From positions 62,001-126,000 of the forward strand of contig JAOWBW010000442.1 in NCBI GenBank assembly GCA_026119855.1: a DNA stretch of 64,000 nucleotides, in the 5' to 3' direction. The translations under genes and the position numbers were made by a program. The notes under the pieces are model-generated. The model was not told where the DNA came from. It was given only the letters and a program-made list of their open reading frames with translations, and made no database searches. Of the stretch, positions 22,241 to 35,300 are shown one piece after another; positions within the stretch are counted from its first letter, which is position 1, and every line of letters starts with the position of its first letter. The DNA is from Campanula takesimana. Taxonomy: Eukaryota; Streptophyta; Magnoliopsida; Asterales; Campanulaceae.

Positions 22241-24268
22241 TATTAACAATGTCCAATAAATCACGGCGGCCTGTCTTCTTTGCAGTATTCACGAGAACTA
22301 ATTCCAGTTTCTTCATCGTGAAGGCCACACAGAGAAAATAATTAGCATAATGCTGATAAATCAAGCCCGCAGTATTCACCTCAACACACACACCCAAAAT
22401 TAAAAAATGAAGAAGTATTCCAGGAGTAATATCCAACAACTGAGCAGCATATCAGTCCACCCAAAGATGAAAAAACATGGCTCTTCTATATACCGATGTT
22501 CGAACAACAACTTTGATATAATTACATTCATGACACCAGAACATGTAGCATTAAAGAGATTTAAAAATCAAAAACCAAGTGGTTACTTACTCGTCGGGGC
22601 TCCTTGTGAACAACCCGAATTTCTCTAAAGCCAATGAAAGGACGAAAAAGATCTTCAGTGAAGTCAAGGAATACGTTTAGGACAATAACATTAAAATTTC
22701 AGAAACTTGTGAGTTAACAAACCTTTGAGATTCGTGCTAGTGGATAACAATTAAATAATGAAAAATAGTGCTGTTGATATCAAACTCGACCAGATTAAAT
22801 ATTTAGAGTTCCCATTGACAAGACCAATAGTACCAAAAAAAAAAACCCACAAAGATGCCTTAATTAGGAACCCCTGAATTAAAAAGGTGAAGGATACGTG
22901 ATACTTCCCTCCGAGAACAGTCGTTTGAAATCCCATCTACGAACAGGACGTTTGATTCCCTGCTTCCAGATGGGAGACCATCAACATTCCTTAGAGAGTC
23001 GGGCCTTTCACTTATTATGTCAGAAATGCCAGGGCCAATGCCGATGGCAGCATCTCTTCATCCAAGTAAGTATGGGTCATGCAAAGGAGATGAGTAGCCC
23101 TTAATTGTTGTTTCAGTGCTGAATCCACCAATGACAGGTTCTGGACGAACACCAAGGCTCGGAATATCATCTGATCCATAAGCCCCAGGCCGAGACGTTA
23201 AAATCTGTCATCAAACCAAGATACCAACTTCATTATCTATGAGTCAAATAGTATTTATTTAAGCACTTGTAATATGCACAGTTCTTACATCCTTGTGCAG
23301 AAAATCAGATGAACTACGCAGCAGATCACTAGAACTCCACAAAGGATGGCTTGATAAAGTGGAAGTCTCAGATGGTAAATATCCAGGAAAGCTCGGAATG
23401 CTTCCTCCTCCAGGAAGATAAGCTGATAAAGGGATATGTAGATTGCAAACTCTTTAGATACCTTAACTACAGGAAAACATATTGTGTACCGCAAAACTGT
23501 AATGAATCAATGCATAGATTCAGCAATTATACAGTAGTCATAGAGCATTCACTTTACACATATTTTCATTATTTTCCCTTTCCCTGCAAAAGTGCGAATT
23601 TTTTCCCCGTATCTTATCCCTTGGTTCCAAACGAGAAGAAATGATTCCTTTTCGTTATGCATTTCACTGTTTTCTATTCAGAGAGCCATTTCATTAAAAT
23701 CAAATTACATAGAAGTTGACTTTTCCTGTGTACGGCTAAAAAGTGTTGAATCAAAAAACATTTTGACTAAAAATGATTACTTCCAAAGGTAATTATCATC
23801 TACCCTTTTCATCTCTGACATTTGAAATCCCCTAATTGAGTGCAGTAAAAGGAGAAATCATCACTTCATCAGTAAGCAAATACAAAAACAAAACCTACAT
23901 GAAACATACAATTTTGAAGAGACACACAGAGGTCAGCATTGTGGTCAATACCACTTCTTAATTACCATCCATGCATATTCCCCCCCCCCCCCCTCTAAAC
24001 TCGGCCAATTGAACCGTTTAAACACATACAAATGAAAATTGGAAATTAAAAACAAAAACAAAACAAACTAATGGAACAAAATGTGATAAGTGAAATTGAT
24101 ACATAGGAATGGCAATAACATATTAAAATAGTATTCCTGATACACAAACCTTTTGGGGGGAAATGTATCAACTGTGTGTGAATGTGTAAAAAGGATAAAT
24201 TAGGTTAATGAACATGTAATCGAAGAAGAACCTCTGTCAGCGCCGTATCTCAGGTAGGGATCCGCCAT

Positions 24269-24679
24269 CAGCTTCCAGAAGTTCCGACTACCGCCGGCGA
24301 CCTCCTTCCCTTTCGCGGTTGTCCGGCAATTTCCTCAGTGAGGTTGTGGCCGGATAACAGCGGGACTAACCAGCTAGTTTTTCCGAACACCAAACTAAAG
24401 CTAATTTTAAGTAAAATGACAGGGCCCATGGGAATGATACTAATGCTTTATGAAGACATGTATTTTCCAAATTCTCTCTGAAGCTCCTGGAACAAAATTA
24501 ACCATGATTTTCATATTATTTCGCGTTCGTTGGCCATTTCAAAAACTTTGTGAGTTATTTTTCAGAGACCGAGAAAACTATGAGAGGTGACTCCCATCGA
24601 CCACGAGTTGTCTTTGGTTAAAAGGTGAGAAAGTGGCAACATTCCGAGAGTTATCATCATACTTCTCTGTAATGGAACG
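24269..24679. other. Upstream region of the RRM gene
   Basis: Gene-free. The first 130 bp are GC-richer than their surroundings, consistent with 5' UTR and core promoter, but no clear TATA box was identified. Confidence 0.35.
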
Positions 24680-24861
24680 ATGTTCCCTCTTTTTTTTTAT
24701 TACAAAAACATACTTTGAGCAATAATTATAATTATACGTTAATTGAATTATCCTATCAAATCTAAAACTAAAATTTAAATTTTTATTAAGATAATTCAAT
24801 TAAACTATAATTATTACTCAAAATTCATACGTATTAACAAAAAAAAAATATGAGGGAACAT
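24680..24861. mobile_element. Palindromic MITE with TGTTCCCTC ends
   Basis: TGTTCCCTC at the left faces GAGGGAACA at the right. The interior arms TTAATTGAATTATC and GATAATTCAATTAA also pair. The centre is AT-rich. Confidence 0.65.
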
Positions 24862-25033
24862 CATTATGGGACAAAAGGTGTGCAAAATTTGAACTCTCAG
24901 AGTTAACTCTAAGACCCATCTCTCCAACCAAAATGGTAATACAAAGCTTCTTCTCATGATTTTAGTTTAATTGAAATTTGGTTATTCAACATTGAAGATG
25001 ATCCATGTTGTTAAGCAACCAGAAAAACATATA

Positions 25034-25348
25034 CTCCCTCCGTCCCATTTTAAGGTTATTAGTTTGATAATGCACGCTTATTAAGAAACCAATGCAAAAA
25101 CAAAAGAAATGAGTCAACCAAAAGTAGAGAGTGGAGGATATAAATGTCCAAAATACTATTCATGAAGCAAGTAGGTGAAAGTAAGTTAGGTAAGTAATAA
25201 TTTTTTTGTAATTAAATAAACTTTTTGAGGGTAAGATTTTACAAAGCACTATTCATTGTTTTCCATTTATGAAGTAAAGAAACTAAAAACCTTAAACTGA
25301 GACATACAAAAGAGGAAAATTAAGAACCTTAAACTGGGACGGAGGGAG
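25034..25348. mobile_element. Stowaway-like MITE
   Basis: The ends CTCCCTCCGTCCCATTTTAAGG and CCTTAAACTGGGACGGAGGGAG face each other, with TA on both sides. Same family as 25749-26039. Confidence 0.85.
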
Positions 25349-25748
25349 TAACTTTTAAACATATCTCAATAAAAAATTAACGAGATTCAAGATACTAATC
25401 GAGTAAATTAAAATCAATTTGCAATTGAATGATTGGCGAATGATTGAATATGTTTCTTTGCATTTTTACAACATCTTTTAAAAGTTATAATGACCCTCAA
25501 TACTGACTTTACAAGATGATGCTGCAAGATGAAAACAAATACTCAGCTGCTTAAAGCATTTGTCTCTCAGGTATTATTTCTTAATTTTTTTTTGCATCTC
25601 TAATCTTTAATTCGTGAGATAACTTTTAGAATTTTTTGTTTCTTGAGAGAGACACTTCCATAGTGAAATTGGCGTGAAAAGAGTGCGTACATGAATTAAT
25701 GAGACATTCTAGGATTTCAAAAAGATGTTTTTCATAAAACATTACTTA

Positions 25749-26039
25749 CTCCGTCCCAGTTTAAGGTTCTTACTTTCCTTTTTGGTATGTTTCAGTTTAA
25801 GGTTCTTAGTTGCTTTATTCCTTGAATGACAAAGGATGAATAGTGTTGTGGACAATGTCGTACTCATAAAGTTCATATATTACAAAGAAACTATCACTTA
25901 CCTATCTGTTTTTCACTTACTTACTTTATGAATGGACAAATTATATCCTCCACCAACTACAATTCTTGACCCAAGTTTGCTTTTATTTCTTAAAATGCGT
26001 GTAAGTCAAACCAAGAACTTTAAACCGGGGCGGAGGGAG
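25749..26039. mobile_element. Stowaway-like MITE upstream of the NDR kinase gene
   Basis: Runs from CTCCGTCCCAGTTTAAGG to TTTAAACCGGGGCGGAGGGAG, with TA flanks. It ends about 190 bp before the putative TATA box of the kinase gene. Confidence 0.85.
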
Positions 26040-26229
26040 TAGTATTAAGCCAGGGACTGTAGAAGAATATTCTCTTTTAACTTGGGGTGAACAAAGAGAG
26101 ACTATGAGAGTCATATACTATACGTATAATAGACCATGACGCACCAGATAGAAACCCTTGCTTGAACCAGGTACAGGTTGGTGCTGATGAGGCAAAAAAA
26201 AAAAAAAAAAAGGGTTCCTTTTTTCACTA

Positions 26230-26238
26230 TTATATACA
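26230..26238 (+). promoter_or_regulatory. Putative TATA box of the NDR kinase gene
   Basis: TTATATACA, 142-150 bp upstream of the kinase ATG. A (GA)n run follows at 26359-26372 in the leader. Confidence 0.4.
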
Positions 26239-26379
26239 CACTCCCAAACCTTATTACGTACATATACAGAGGAAGAAAAAACTTAGATTTAGAGAGAGAA
26301 AGTAATCGCTGCGTGTTTCTAGTGCGTGTTTTTCTTCCTTCGCACCAGATTTTTAGTGAGAGAGAGAGAGAGCTTATTT

Positions 26380-29300
26380 ATGGAGATGGAGGAGGAAAGG
26401 GAAGTAGTAGAGGGTGAGGAAGTGCAAGGGTCGAGCTTAACAATGGAGAAAGTGGCTGCTGCCAAGCAATTTATTGAGAATCACTATAAAACTCAGATGA
26501 AGAACATTCAAGAGCGGAAAGAGAGGTGATTTCTACTCTTTATTTTAGTTTAAATTAACTCTGATAGCGCATTCGATCACTGTTTAGTGTTTAATTGTTG
26601 TGCAAGATCTAGGATTACTTTATAATTTGATAGTGTACTGTGTTTGATTGCTAATGAAATGCTCTAGATTGAGAATCCTGGTAAATTTGAGTGAGGAGAG
26701 GAATTTATATGTTGAATTTGTTGTGATGATTTATTTTTTTCTAAAAAAAGAATTTTTTTTTAGGGAAAGAGGGACAATACCCTCAGTGCCTCACAAAGTT
26801 ATTACTACCTCAGCCCCAAAATGATTTTAAATGGACATTCATTTTGGTGGTGTCCCGGGGGGGGGGGGGGGTTTAAAGTTAAATTCTCCCTCCGTCCCAC
26901 TCGAATTAGGACAAGTTTCCATTTTGGGTGTCCCATTCGAATTAAAACAACCCAAAAATGAAAATATTTTTATTTAATGGGACCCACATTCACACTCACA
27001 ACAACTTTCCACTCATTATTCTTTACCCCACTTTCTCTTTCCTACTTTACTTTTCATACTCGGGAAAATATAGATTTATGCCCCTGTACTTAGCTCTAAG
27101 ATGCAGATATGCCCTTATACAAGATAATTGACATCCTTGCCCCTGTACTCACTAAAAATGAGGGTATATTTGACCAACGTTAACTTTCCATCCAAAAATT
27201 AACGAAATGGCTGACTAAGCGCCTAGGTGGAAATAAGGATGCGACATATGGAAAAAAAATTGCACACGTGGAATTGCTGATGTAGGTTACAAAGGGCATA
27301 TTTGCACGAATCCTAAAGTACAAGGGCATATTTGCATGATTAGTCAACAAAGTGCTTATTTTTCAAAAAACACCATCATCTTCCTCTACCATTGCCACTC
27401 TCATCTATCACCAACACCAACACCAACACCAACATCACCATGATTGCTACCACACTAGCCACTTAGCACTATCGCCACTTTCCCGCCAAAACCACCACCG
27501 CCGCCACCACCACTTATTACTACTACCACCAGCACTATCACCACCACCACTTCACTGACACCACAACCATTATTTTTAATTTGGTTTTGATACGCATGAT
27601 TGATGTTGGTAGAGGCTATGTTGATTGGGTAGTGGAGGGTAAGTAGTAGTAGTGATAGAGGTAATGGTGGTGGTGGTTAGTGACGGTGAGGTGATTATGC
27701 TGGTAAATGGGGTGTAGTAATGGCGGTGATGATGGCGGTGAGTCATGGAGGTGGTGGTGCCAGTGATGGTGGATAGGAGTGTGGTGGGCAGTCGTGGTGG
27801 TGGTGGATGACGGTGGTGTGTATGTAGTGAAGTGGTTGTGGTGGTAATTGACAGCAATAGTATAGTAGTAATAGTCGTGATGATGGTGTTGGTGGTAGAG
27901 GTGAGTGGTGGTGGACTGGTGGTGGTGGTGGTGGTGATGGATGATGGTGATTTTTTGAAAAATAAGCATTTTGTTGACAAATCATGCAAATATGCCCTAG
28001 TACTTTAGGATTCGTGCAAATATACCCATGTAACCAACACCAGCAACTCCACGTGTGCTTTTTTTTCCACATGTTACATCTTTATTTCTACCTAGGCGCT
28101 TAGTCAGTTTTTTCGTTAAGTTTTGGACGGAAATATACCCTCATTTTTCGTGAGTACAGGGGCAAGGATGGCAATTATCTTGTATAATGGCAGATCTGCA
28201 TCTTAGAGCTAAGTACAATGGTATAAATCTATATTTTCCCTTCCATACTCACAACACCTTATCCACTAACACTTTTTCCTTAATCCCCGTGTCCAACCCA
28301 AAAATCCTAATTCGGGTGGGACGGAGGGAGTATGATAATTGGGCTTAACACCAGACACTTTGATTTCCCAACGGCTACAAGGAGGCGGACGTAAGTCATT
28401 ACCTCACTGAAGTTAATAAAACTTGAAGATTTGAAAAACCCGTGAAGGTCTAGAAAAAGTTTCCTTTTGAATTTCTGGGAAAACTCTGTGAAGTGTAAAA
28501 TGAGGCATCATTTTGCATGTCAAAGTGAATTACCTAAGATTTGACGTTATAATTGTTTCAATTTGGTTCTATAGACACGTTTTGTTGATGAAATCAATAT
28601 TCTTTTGTTTGGTATGGCCATTTATTTGAAGGGTTTGATACTTATGAAGTAACTACTAAGGTGGCAGTTGTTTTACTTTGAACTTGAGCCTTGAGGGTTG
28701 ATTGTTTGCGGAATGTTGATGGCCAAGGTTTGGATTTCAGTCTTCTCCGTCGTGTTTCCACTAAATTTCACCCAGTGCACATTTGGATTAGGAAATGTGG
28801 TAAAATTTGACGTCATTGTCTAAGATTCACTGCAGACGTCATTGATGTTAACCATACTTAATGAGTAGTTAATCTGAAAATCTTTCATCGTGAGGTATGT
28901 AGTGAATTTTAGCCGTTGATTTTAAAATTTACCAACTTCCCTAAATCTTATTGCATAATGGATGAAACGGAGTGAAAGTTGTAAAACGGAGTAGCCTGAT
29001 CCGTTCGGAAGCAACATATGTCTTGTAGAAGTGAATTGTGAGTACACTTTCCAGAATCTAGTAGCGAGAGTTGTATGCATTCCTGGAGAGAGAGAAATGA
29101 GCATAAAAATTAAACAAAGTTGGCGTCATGGCAAAGATCGAACATTTGACCTATAGAAATTTCTGCTATGCGTCATATTATGTACTCCCTCTGTCCCTAA
29201 ATGAATGTCCGAAATTCATTTTAAGGGACATTGTGAAAATTTCTACTTTTTATAAATTTAGTGGCAAAGATTCATATAGATTCTTGTAATACTCTTTTTA

Positions 29301-32300
29301 AACATTTAGTTTTGCAAGTATAAAGAAACTAGTGGAAAAAAATTGGTAAAAAAACATTAAAGGACAGTTATTTTCGAAAAAGATAGTCATTTCGGTCTAA
29401 AATTTCTTGAAAATAGACATTCATTTAGGGACAAAGGGATTTTTGTAGTCTTAGTGGCTGCGGCAGGATACTCTAACTCCGCAGACTTGGAATTATTCTC
29501 CTTGGTCATTTTTTTTTTAATAAAGAATGGAATAAATGGCAATTGCTTGAAAGGGTAACATCTTTTATCATATTCTAGAGCAAGGAGTTCGAGTGTGGAA
29601 TGGTGCCCTGGATGGTATCTAATAAGGCTGATGCCGAATAGCCCTGCATTAAAGGCTGTGTGTAACGCTCATTGATATAGCACCGCCTTGCAGCCTGGAT
29701 TCCATTAGTGCAAGACAATTCGTTGCAAATGTTTTTTGTAATTATTAATAGCATATGCAGTCCTTTTCCTAAAGTTTTAGAGTGGGACATGCCCTATTCA
29801 TTGGTTGTTAGTTTTGTCGGTGTCCTTGATGAACATGTGAAGGAATCAAATGAAATATTGAGGTAGAAAATACCTCGCCTTTGGCTAGTCAACAAAAGGT
29901 GAAACAAGGAAATTCGAACAAGCCTATATCTCTTGTAGAATCACATGCCAAACATCGGGTATGTTATAGATAGTGATAGTGAAAGCACACAAACTCTGTA
30001 TAAATCATTATTGGAACATACTGTTGCTCTCTGTAAAATGTAAGCAGAAGTGCCGCATTATCACATACTGTCCAGAATTGAACAACAATTGATTTCTGTG
30101 ATCATCTATGGTATAGAAATAAAGTGAATCATTTAGAAGACACTACACTACAGCTGTTATTATTTTGCATGAAAGTGAAGGTTCAATACTCTCACTTCTC
30201 CCTTCCAATGACTATGCAAGAGAGGTCATTTTACAAAAGCATAATCATTGAATGACGTAAAAAGAACGCAAAAGTGATCTTTGCTTCTGAACATCCAATC
30301 CAGCAGGAAGAAAAGATTTGCGACCAATATTAGGAAGTGTCTCAAGTGATCTCAACCATTACCGTCTATGCTCATCATGGACGTGGGATAAGCCTTGACA
30401 CTGAGAACTAGGTACTTTCCCATCGTTTTTTCATGGCCTGGCATTGATTGTATTGTCTTTTAGATAGGATAGCGTCACCTTTTACAAAGCAATCTCTGCT
30501 AGCGGTATATTGTGTGCATCAGACCCAAGCAATGCCTGCAGCCTTGTGTACTAGCCACACTTTTAAGACCTGTGCTCATTAGTAAGGTAAAGAGAGCTTC
30601 ACCCTTACTCTACGAATTAGATATCTTTTGTGTTTGTCGTTTCATTAGGCAGTAAATTTGAGCGCTTGAAAAAATCCTTCATAACTTACTACCTTAGTAC
30701 CTTAGCAATTTCAATTGGACATTTGCATATGTGAACTGGGACACGATTCATGGTGATTCTGATGAGCTAAGACGATCAAATGTATAGCATCTGAAAGTTT
30801 TCTGTAGGGTTTCTGTGAGTTGATAATATTTTATTTATTTTGATACAAAACAAATTTATGAAAGTATATGTTAGGTTATGGAGACAATTTCAGAAATCGA
30901 GATAAAAGGAAAGGAAAAAGAAAGGTGCAGCGATGAAATTCCTCGTGCACGGTCGTGCTTGTTGATGTGCACTGTCGTGCATCAGAGAATATGGCATCAG
31001 CGGCTTTGGCTGGTTTTGCATGGTTGTGCTCGTTTGCGCGCGCGACCATGCAACAGATGAAAAGTGCTAGGCTGGGTCGAAAACTGCAGTTTCGGGATTC
31101 CTTCTTCTTTAGGGTTTAGGGGTTGTTCCAAGGAGCCTATATAAACAAAAGTGACGGCCTTGATTATTGTGTGCTAGGAAAATAAGTCAGAGAGAATTTG
31201 TGAGATCACCAAGACAGCCTGAGTATTGATAGGCCTTTGGGGTGCCCTTAGGGGCATTCCATGGATGACTTAGGTTATGTCTAGGGGCTGTATGGGTGGT
31301 GTGTGTTTACTTAGAGAGAGAGTAATGATTCTAGAGGGAGATCATGGGCTTTGATTGTAATAACACAGATTGTGATATTAGTGAATAGCGTGGCTGGTGC
31401 CTCGAGATGTAGTCCGTTCGTCGGATGAACTGAGTGAACAAATCTTATGTTTCTTATTTTTCATATGGATGTTGCATGCATGTTATCTCTTCCTTGTACA
31501 CTTGGTATGGGACAAGTATTGCTCGTAGACCACAAATTCGACAATAGTATAGAGTATAGTATACATGTTCTTAACACTGAATTATCTCTGTTTGAGACTG
31601 GCATTTTCCCACTTTAGATGTTAGTTGATGTATTCTTGTCCTATCATTGTATATGTCTATTTATAGATTCCATCCTCGATATTCACTGTCTAAATGTTAT
31701 TATTATATGTCGGAAAAGGATTCATGTAGCCCACTCCCAGTGATTGGGACTAAGATGGGCTGTTGAGATGCTCTAACCCTGTGATCTATCTATATATTAA
31801 TAGCATAACCCAATTCGTACTAAATGATTTAGTAATCAAGGTTTTCCTCCTAGACTGCTAGATAGCTTGAGCAAGTGAGATAGATGGGAGGGAAACAGGT
31901 AACTGGGTTGGAACGGGAGAATCAAAAAATTTAGGATAAAGGTTAATATTTTGGGATGGGAGAGTAGGAAAAATTTAGGAGATGATTAAGGGGAAAAGTC
32001 TTATATTGATTTTCCTATATATAAAAAGAAGGCCAAAATACGTTTCTCCCCCTAAAGTATCCAGGCAATCTGATGGGGATCATGATGGAGATTTGTTTAG
32101 ATTTAATTTTAATTATTATTATGTATTTTCGAAATTTTATTTAATTAGGTGATGAAATCATGTTTTAGAGTTGATTTATGCAATATTTTGATGTTTTCTA
32201 GTTGATTTAGGTTACTATATAGATTAGGAATATTTTTAGTAGTGTTTGACTTGATTTCCAAGTCTTAGGAGTGCTATAAAAATAGGCTTAAATGTAATTC

Positions 32301-35300
32301 CGAAAATTGATTGATTATTAATAAACTTTTGATATTGAGTGTTTACTCTCTATTTCCTAAAAGTGATTGAATTCCTTTTGGATGCCAACTTTAGTATTGA
32401 TTAAATTCTGCTAGGTTGAAGATCGTTTACTAGTATCGATTAAATTCTACTAGTTTCGATTATCTATCCCATCGTTTACGAGTATCGATTGAGTTCTACC
32501 GTATTCGATCCTTTTTATCCCTTTTATTTGTTCCGCTGCCTACATCATTTGGTATTCAGAGCCGAAACTAGGGAATTCTTTTCTAGGTTGAGGTATTTTG
32601 TTATCAATTTTTATTTTTATTTATTCAAAAAAAAAATGGTTGATTCTTCTTGGCTCTTTTTCGAATCTTCATGTAATGATCCTTTTATTGATTGGTCGAA
32701 ACCACCAATTTTTGATGAGTGCTATTGTGAAGTGTGTCAATCTATAATTTCTCATCAAATTGGTGTTACCACGGTTGACCTTCAATTATTTCAAGATGAA
32801 TTGATGTTGAATTTTGAAGCAGAAAAAAATTGTCATTCGTATGAAGATCCTTTTGATATCTACAACACACCCACGGAGGAATATTTTCCAGGTTACATAA
32901 AAAAAATTATTGCTTCAAGAGTTTATTACGTTGCATTGGACGGATTGGATGGACATTGTTACGCAAGTTAGCAAATTTCAAATTCGTCGAGGATTCAAAG
33001 ATTTTCATGTTCTTATGTCGAGGGTCAACGGAAGGAAAATCATGTTACATGCTCTCTTTGTGCGGCTACAAATTCAAGTGCAAACTGTTTCAAATTCGAG
33101 GACGAATTTTTCGAAGCCGAGGAGAATGATGGAGATAAGAATAGGAATAGGTTTATTTTAATTATTATACTTATTTTTATGTATTTTCGGATTTAATATT
33201 TAGTAGGTAATAATTTCATGTTTAGAAGTAGTTTTAGGGTTTATTTTGTTATTTTAAGCCTCTATTAGGTTACCATATAGATTAGGTTTGTTTTTAGTAG
33301 TGTTTGACTTGATTTACAAGTCTTAGGAGTGCTATAAATATATGTCAAAATTTAATTCCGAAAATTAGATGATTTATTGAGATTTTTATTGAATAAACTT
33401 GAGAGTTTATTTCTTCTTCCTAAAAGTTGATTAAATTCCTTTTGGATGCCAACTTTAGTATTGATTAAATTCTGCTAGGTTGAAGATCGTTTACTAGTAT
33501 CTTCTACTAGTTTCGATTATCTATCCCATCGTTTACGAGTATTGATTGAATTATACCGTATTCGATTATTTTATCTCTTTTATGCTTCCGCTTGCCTACA
33601 TCACAATCCCACTTTGCACCCCAAACCGAATTTTGTCCCAAAATAACACTTTAATTTGCCTTTCATCCCACTTTGACCCCCAGCTCCTAACGGAGTTAGA
33701 AATCTAACGAGAAATAGTCATGTGCATGTCACATGAGGGGGGGTTTAATAATTTATTTTGAAATGAGAAGGACAAAAATGTCAATTTGCTATTATGGTGG
33801 CAATTGCTTTCTCCACCCAACCCCACTAGTCAATAACCACCACCACCACCGTTTCTTCCAATATCCGGCAACCACTGCCACCCATTTCCGACAACCACCC
33901 CACCCGATTCCGGCCATCATCACCCAATTCCAGTCGCCACTACCTGATTCCAGGCATCACGCTGTCAATTTATTATTGAAGGTACAATCAATTTCTCCAC
34001 CCAATCCACCACTGAGTAGCCACCATCACCACCCAAATCTGCAACCACCATTTCTCGCCTCCTTTCAAAACAAAATTTAAAAAATCCACCACCAGCCACC
34101 ACAAACAAAGCATCAAACTCAGATCTTAAACAAACCCAAAACCAAAATAAACCACAAGAGTGTAATTTCTCTAGTTGGCGTAAACCAAATTCAACACCAA
34201 TTTCATATCCTCCAAACAAAAATGGAAGGCCAAGTTATTAATAATCAAGCACGGTGGATCTAGGCTTCACAAGACAACCTCAATCGGAGTAGCAGAGAAA
34301 ATAAAAACCCAAATTTGAGTTTCCATTATTAAAAAAAAAAAAAAAAAAAAAAAAACGCAAACCTTGGATATGAGATAAGAGGGCAAAAAGGAGAGGATTA
34401 TTGAGATTGAGGGATGGGAGGGGACTGGTTTAAGAGGAGAGGGGGTTGTGATTTGGATATTGAGGAAGCAGGGGTGGTCGTCGGTGGCTATGTAGGGGGA
34501 ATCGGTGGAGAAGGGGATGAAGGGCTTACAGGGAAGAGAGAGAGAAAGGGGGAGACGGGAAAAAGGGGGATTTTTTTGTTTCTTTTTATTATTTTTTTAC
34601 TTGGCGTCACTTTTTTATTACTGGACTGGAGTACCTTTTTTTTTTTTTTTTTTTTTTTTGCTTCTCTTTATTTTTTCTTACTTTATTAACAAATTATGTT
34701 GTAATTTTGATATTATAATACTAATAGTACTAGAATAATAATAATATTAAAAAATTTAACAAGTATCAAGGTGAAAAGTGGTATTGAATAGGAGGTTAAA
34801 CATATCACAAATACATTGAAATGACCAAAATACCCCTCACATGATTTGCACATGACCATTTCTTGTTAGATTTCTAACTCCGTTAGGTGCTAGGGGTCAA
34901 AATGGGATGAAAGGCAAATTAAAGTGTTACTCTGGGACAAAATTCGGTTTGGGGTGCAAAGTGGGATTGCCTGGATACTTTGGGGGGATAAACGTATTTT
35001 GGCCTAAAAAGAAGTGGGAACTCTCCAAAGTTTGTAATTTGTGTTCAATAATGCACAGACTATCGTCTTGTAATAAATAAAGTGAAGTTGTTAATAAGCA
35101 TTGTCACTTTCCAAAGTTTGTTTTATGTGTTCAATAATGTACATAGACAATTGTCTTCCCCCCTCCACCCGGCCCTTCTTTTTCTTGCTAAATGCATGTA
35201 CTGATTATCTGAATCGATCATTATAACATTTAGGACCTTGTCCTTCATTACTGTAGTGCGCCAGTTAAATATGTCGGCCCAGCTTTTAGAATTGAAATGG

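Larger units (their letters stand above)
19721..24268 (-). pseudogene. NSR-type (nuclear speckle) RRM RNA-binding protein gene with an in-frame stop; probable pseudogene or early-stop allele
   Basis: Six exons with GT-AG junctions: 24268-24232, 23422-23289, 23204-22898, 22652-22591, 20769-20688 and 19836-19721; 738 nt in all, phases consistent throughout. The start MADPYLRYGADR, the Ser/Pro/Gly-rich N-terminal half and the single C-terminal RRM are typical of the plant NSRa/NSRb-like family, which binds RNA in nuclear speckles and affects alternative splicing. RNP2 is NVLFVDGI in exon 3; the RNP1-like segment is ATVLCFVDF in exon 5; the domain ends with INFAHFPF in exon 6. In exon 3 a TGA at 23060-23058 (codon 106) interrupts the frame before the RRM. 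Also, the usually conserved V-D-G-L-P-T-D-C reads V-D-G-I-S-N-D-C. Splice sites are all intact, so decay is recent, or the stop is an allele or sequencing error. Intron 4 (20770-22590) contains an hAT MITE and a Stowaway MITE. Confidence 0.82.
32071..33603 (+). mobile_element. Small non-autonomous LTR retrotransposon (TRIM/LARD-like, Gypsy-derived)
   Basis: 1533 bp. Two LTRs of 477 bp each (TGATGG...CATCA), an exact 5-bp target duplication CAATC (32066-32070 and 33604-33608), and a primer-binding site TTTGGTATTCAGAGCC directly after the first LTR. The internal region is only 579 bp and ends with the TTCGAGGACGAATTTTTCGA and GAGGAGAA sequence that precedes the 3' LTR in many plant Gypsy elements. 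No protease, reverse transcriptase or integrase is encoded, so it must move with proteins supplied by another element. Confidence 0.92.
32031..35004. mobile_element. Mutator-like foldback element interrupted by a small LTR element
   Basis: An exact 9-bp target duplication TAAAAAGAA lies at 32022-32030 and 35005-35013. The terminal inverted repeats start GGCCAAAATACGTTT and extend about 200 bp once the nested element 32071-33603 is removed: the left arm is 32031-32070 plus 33609-33745, the right arm about 34835-35004. The interior has CCACCAC-rich segments, an A-run (34330-34354) and a T-run (34637-34659). No transposase. Hosted in intron 1 of the NDR kinase gene. Confidence 0.88.

Noticed and set aside
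27352..28072. His/Thr/Pro-rich ORFs on both strands
   Set aside because: Products of CAC/GTG trinucleotide repeats inside the foldback element.
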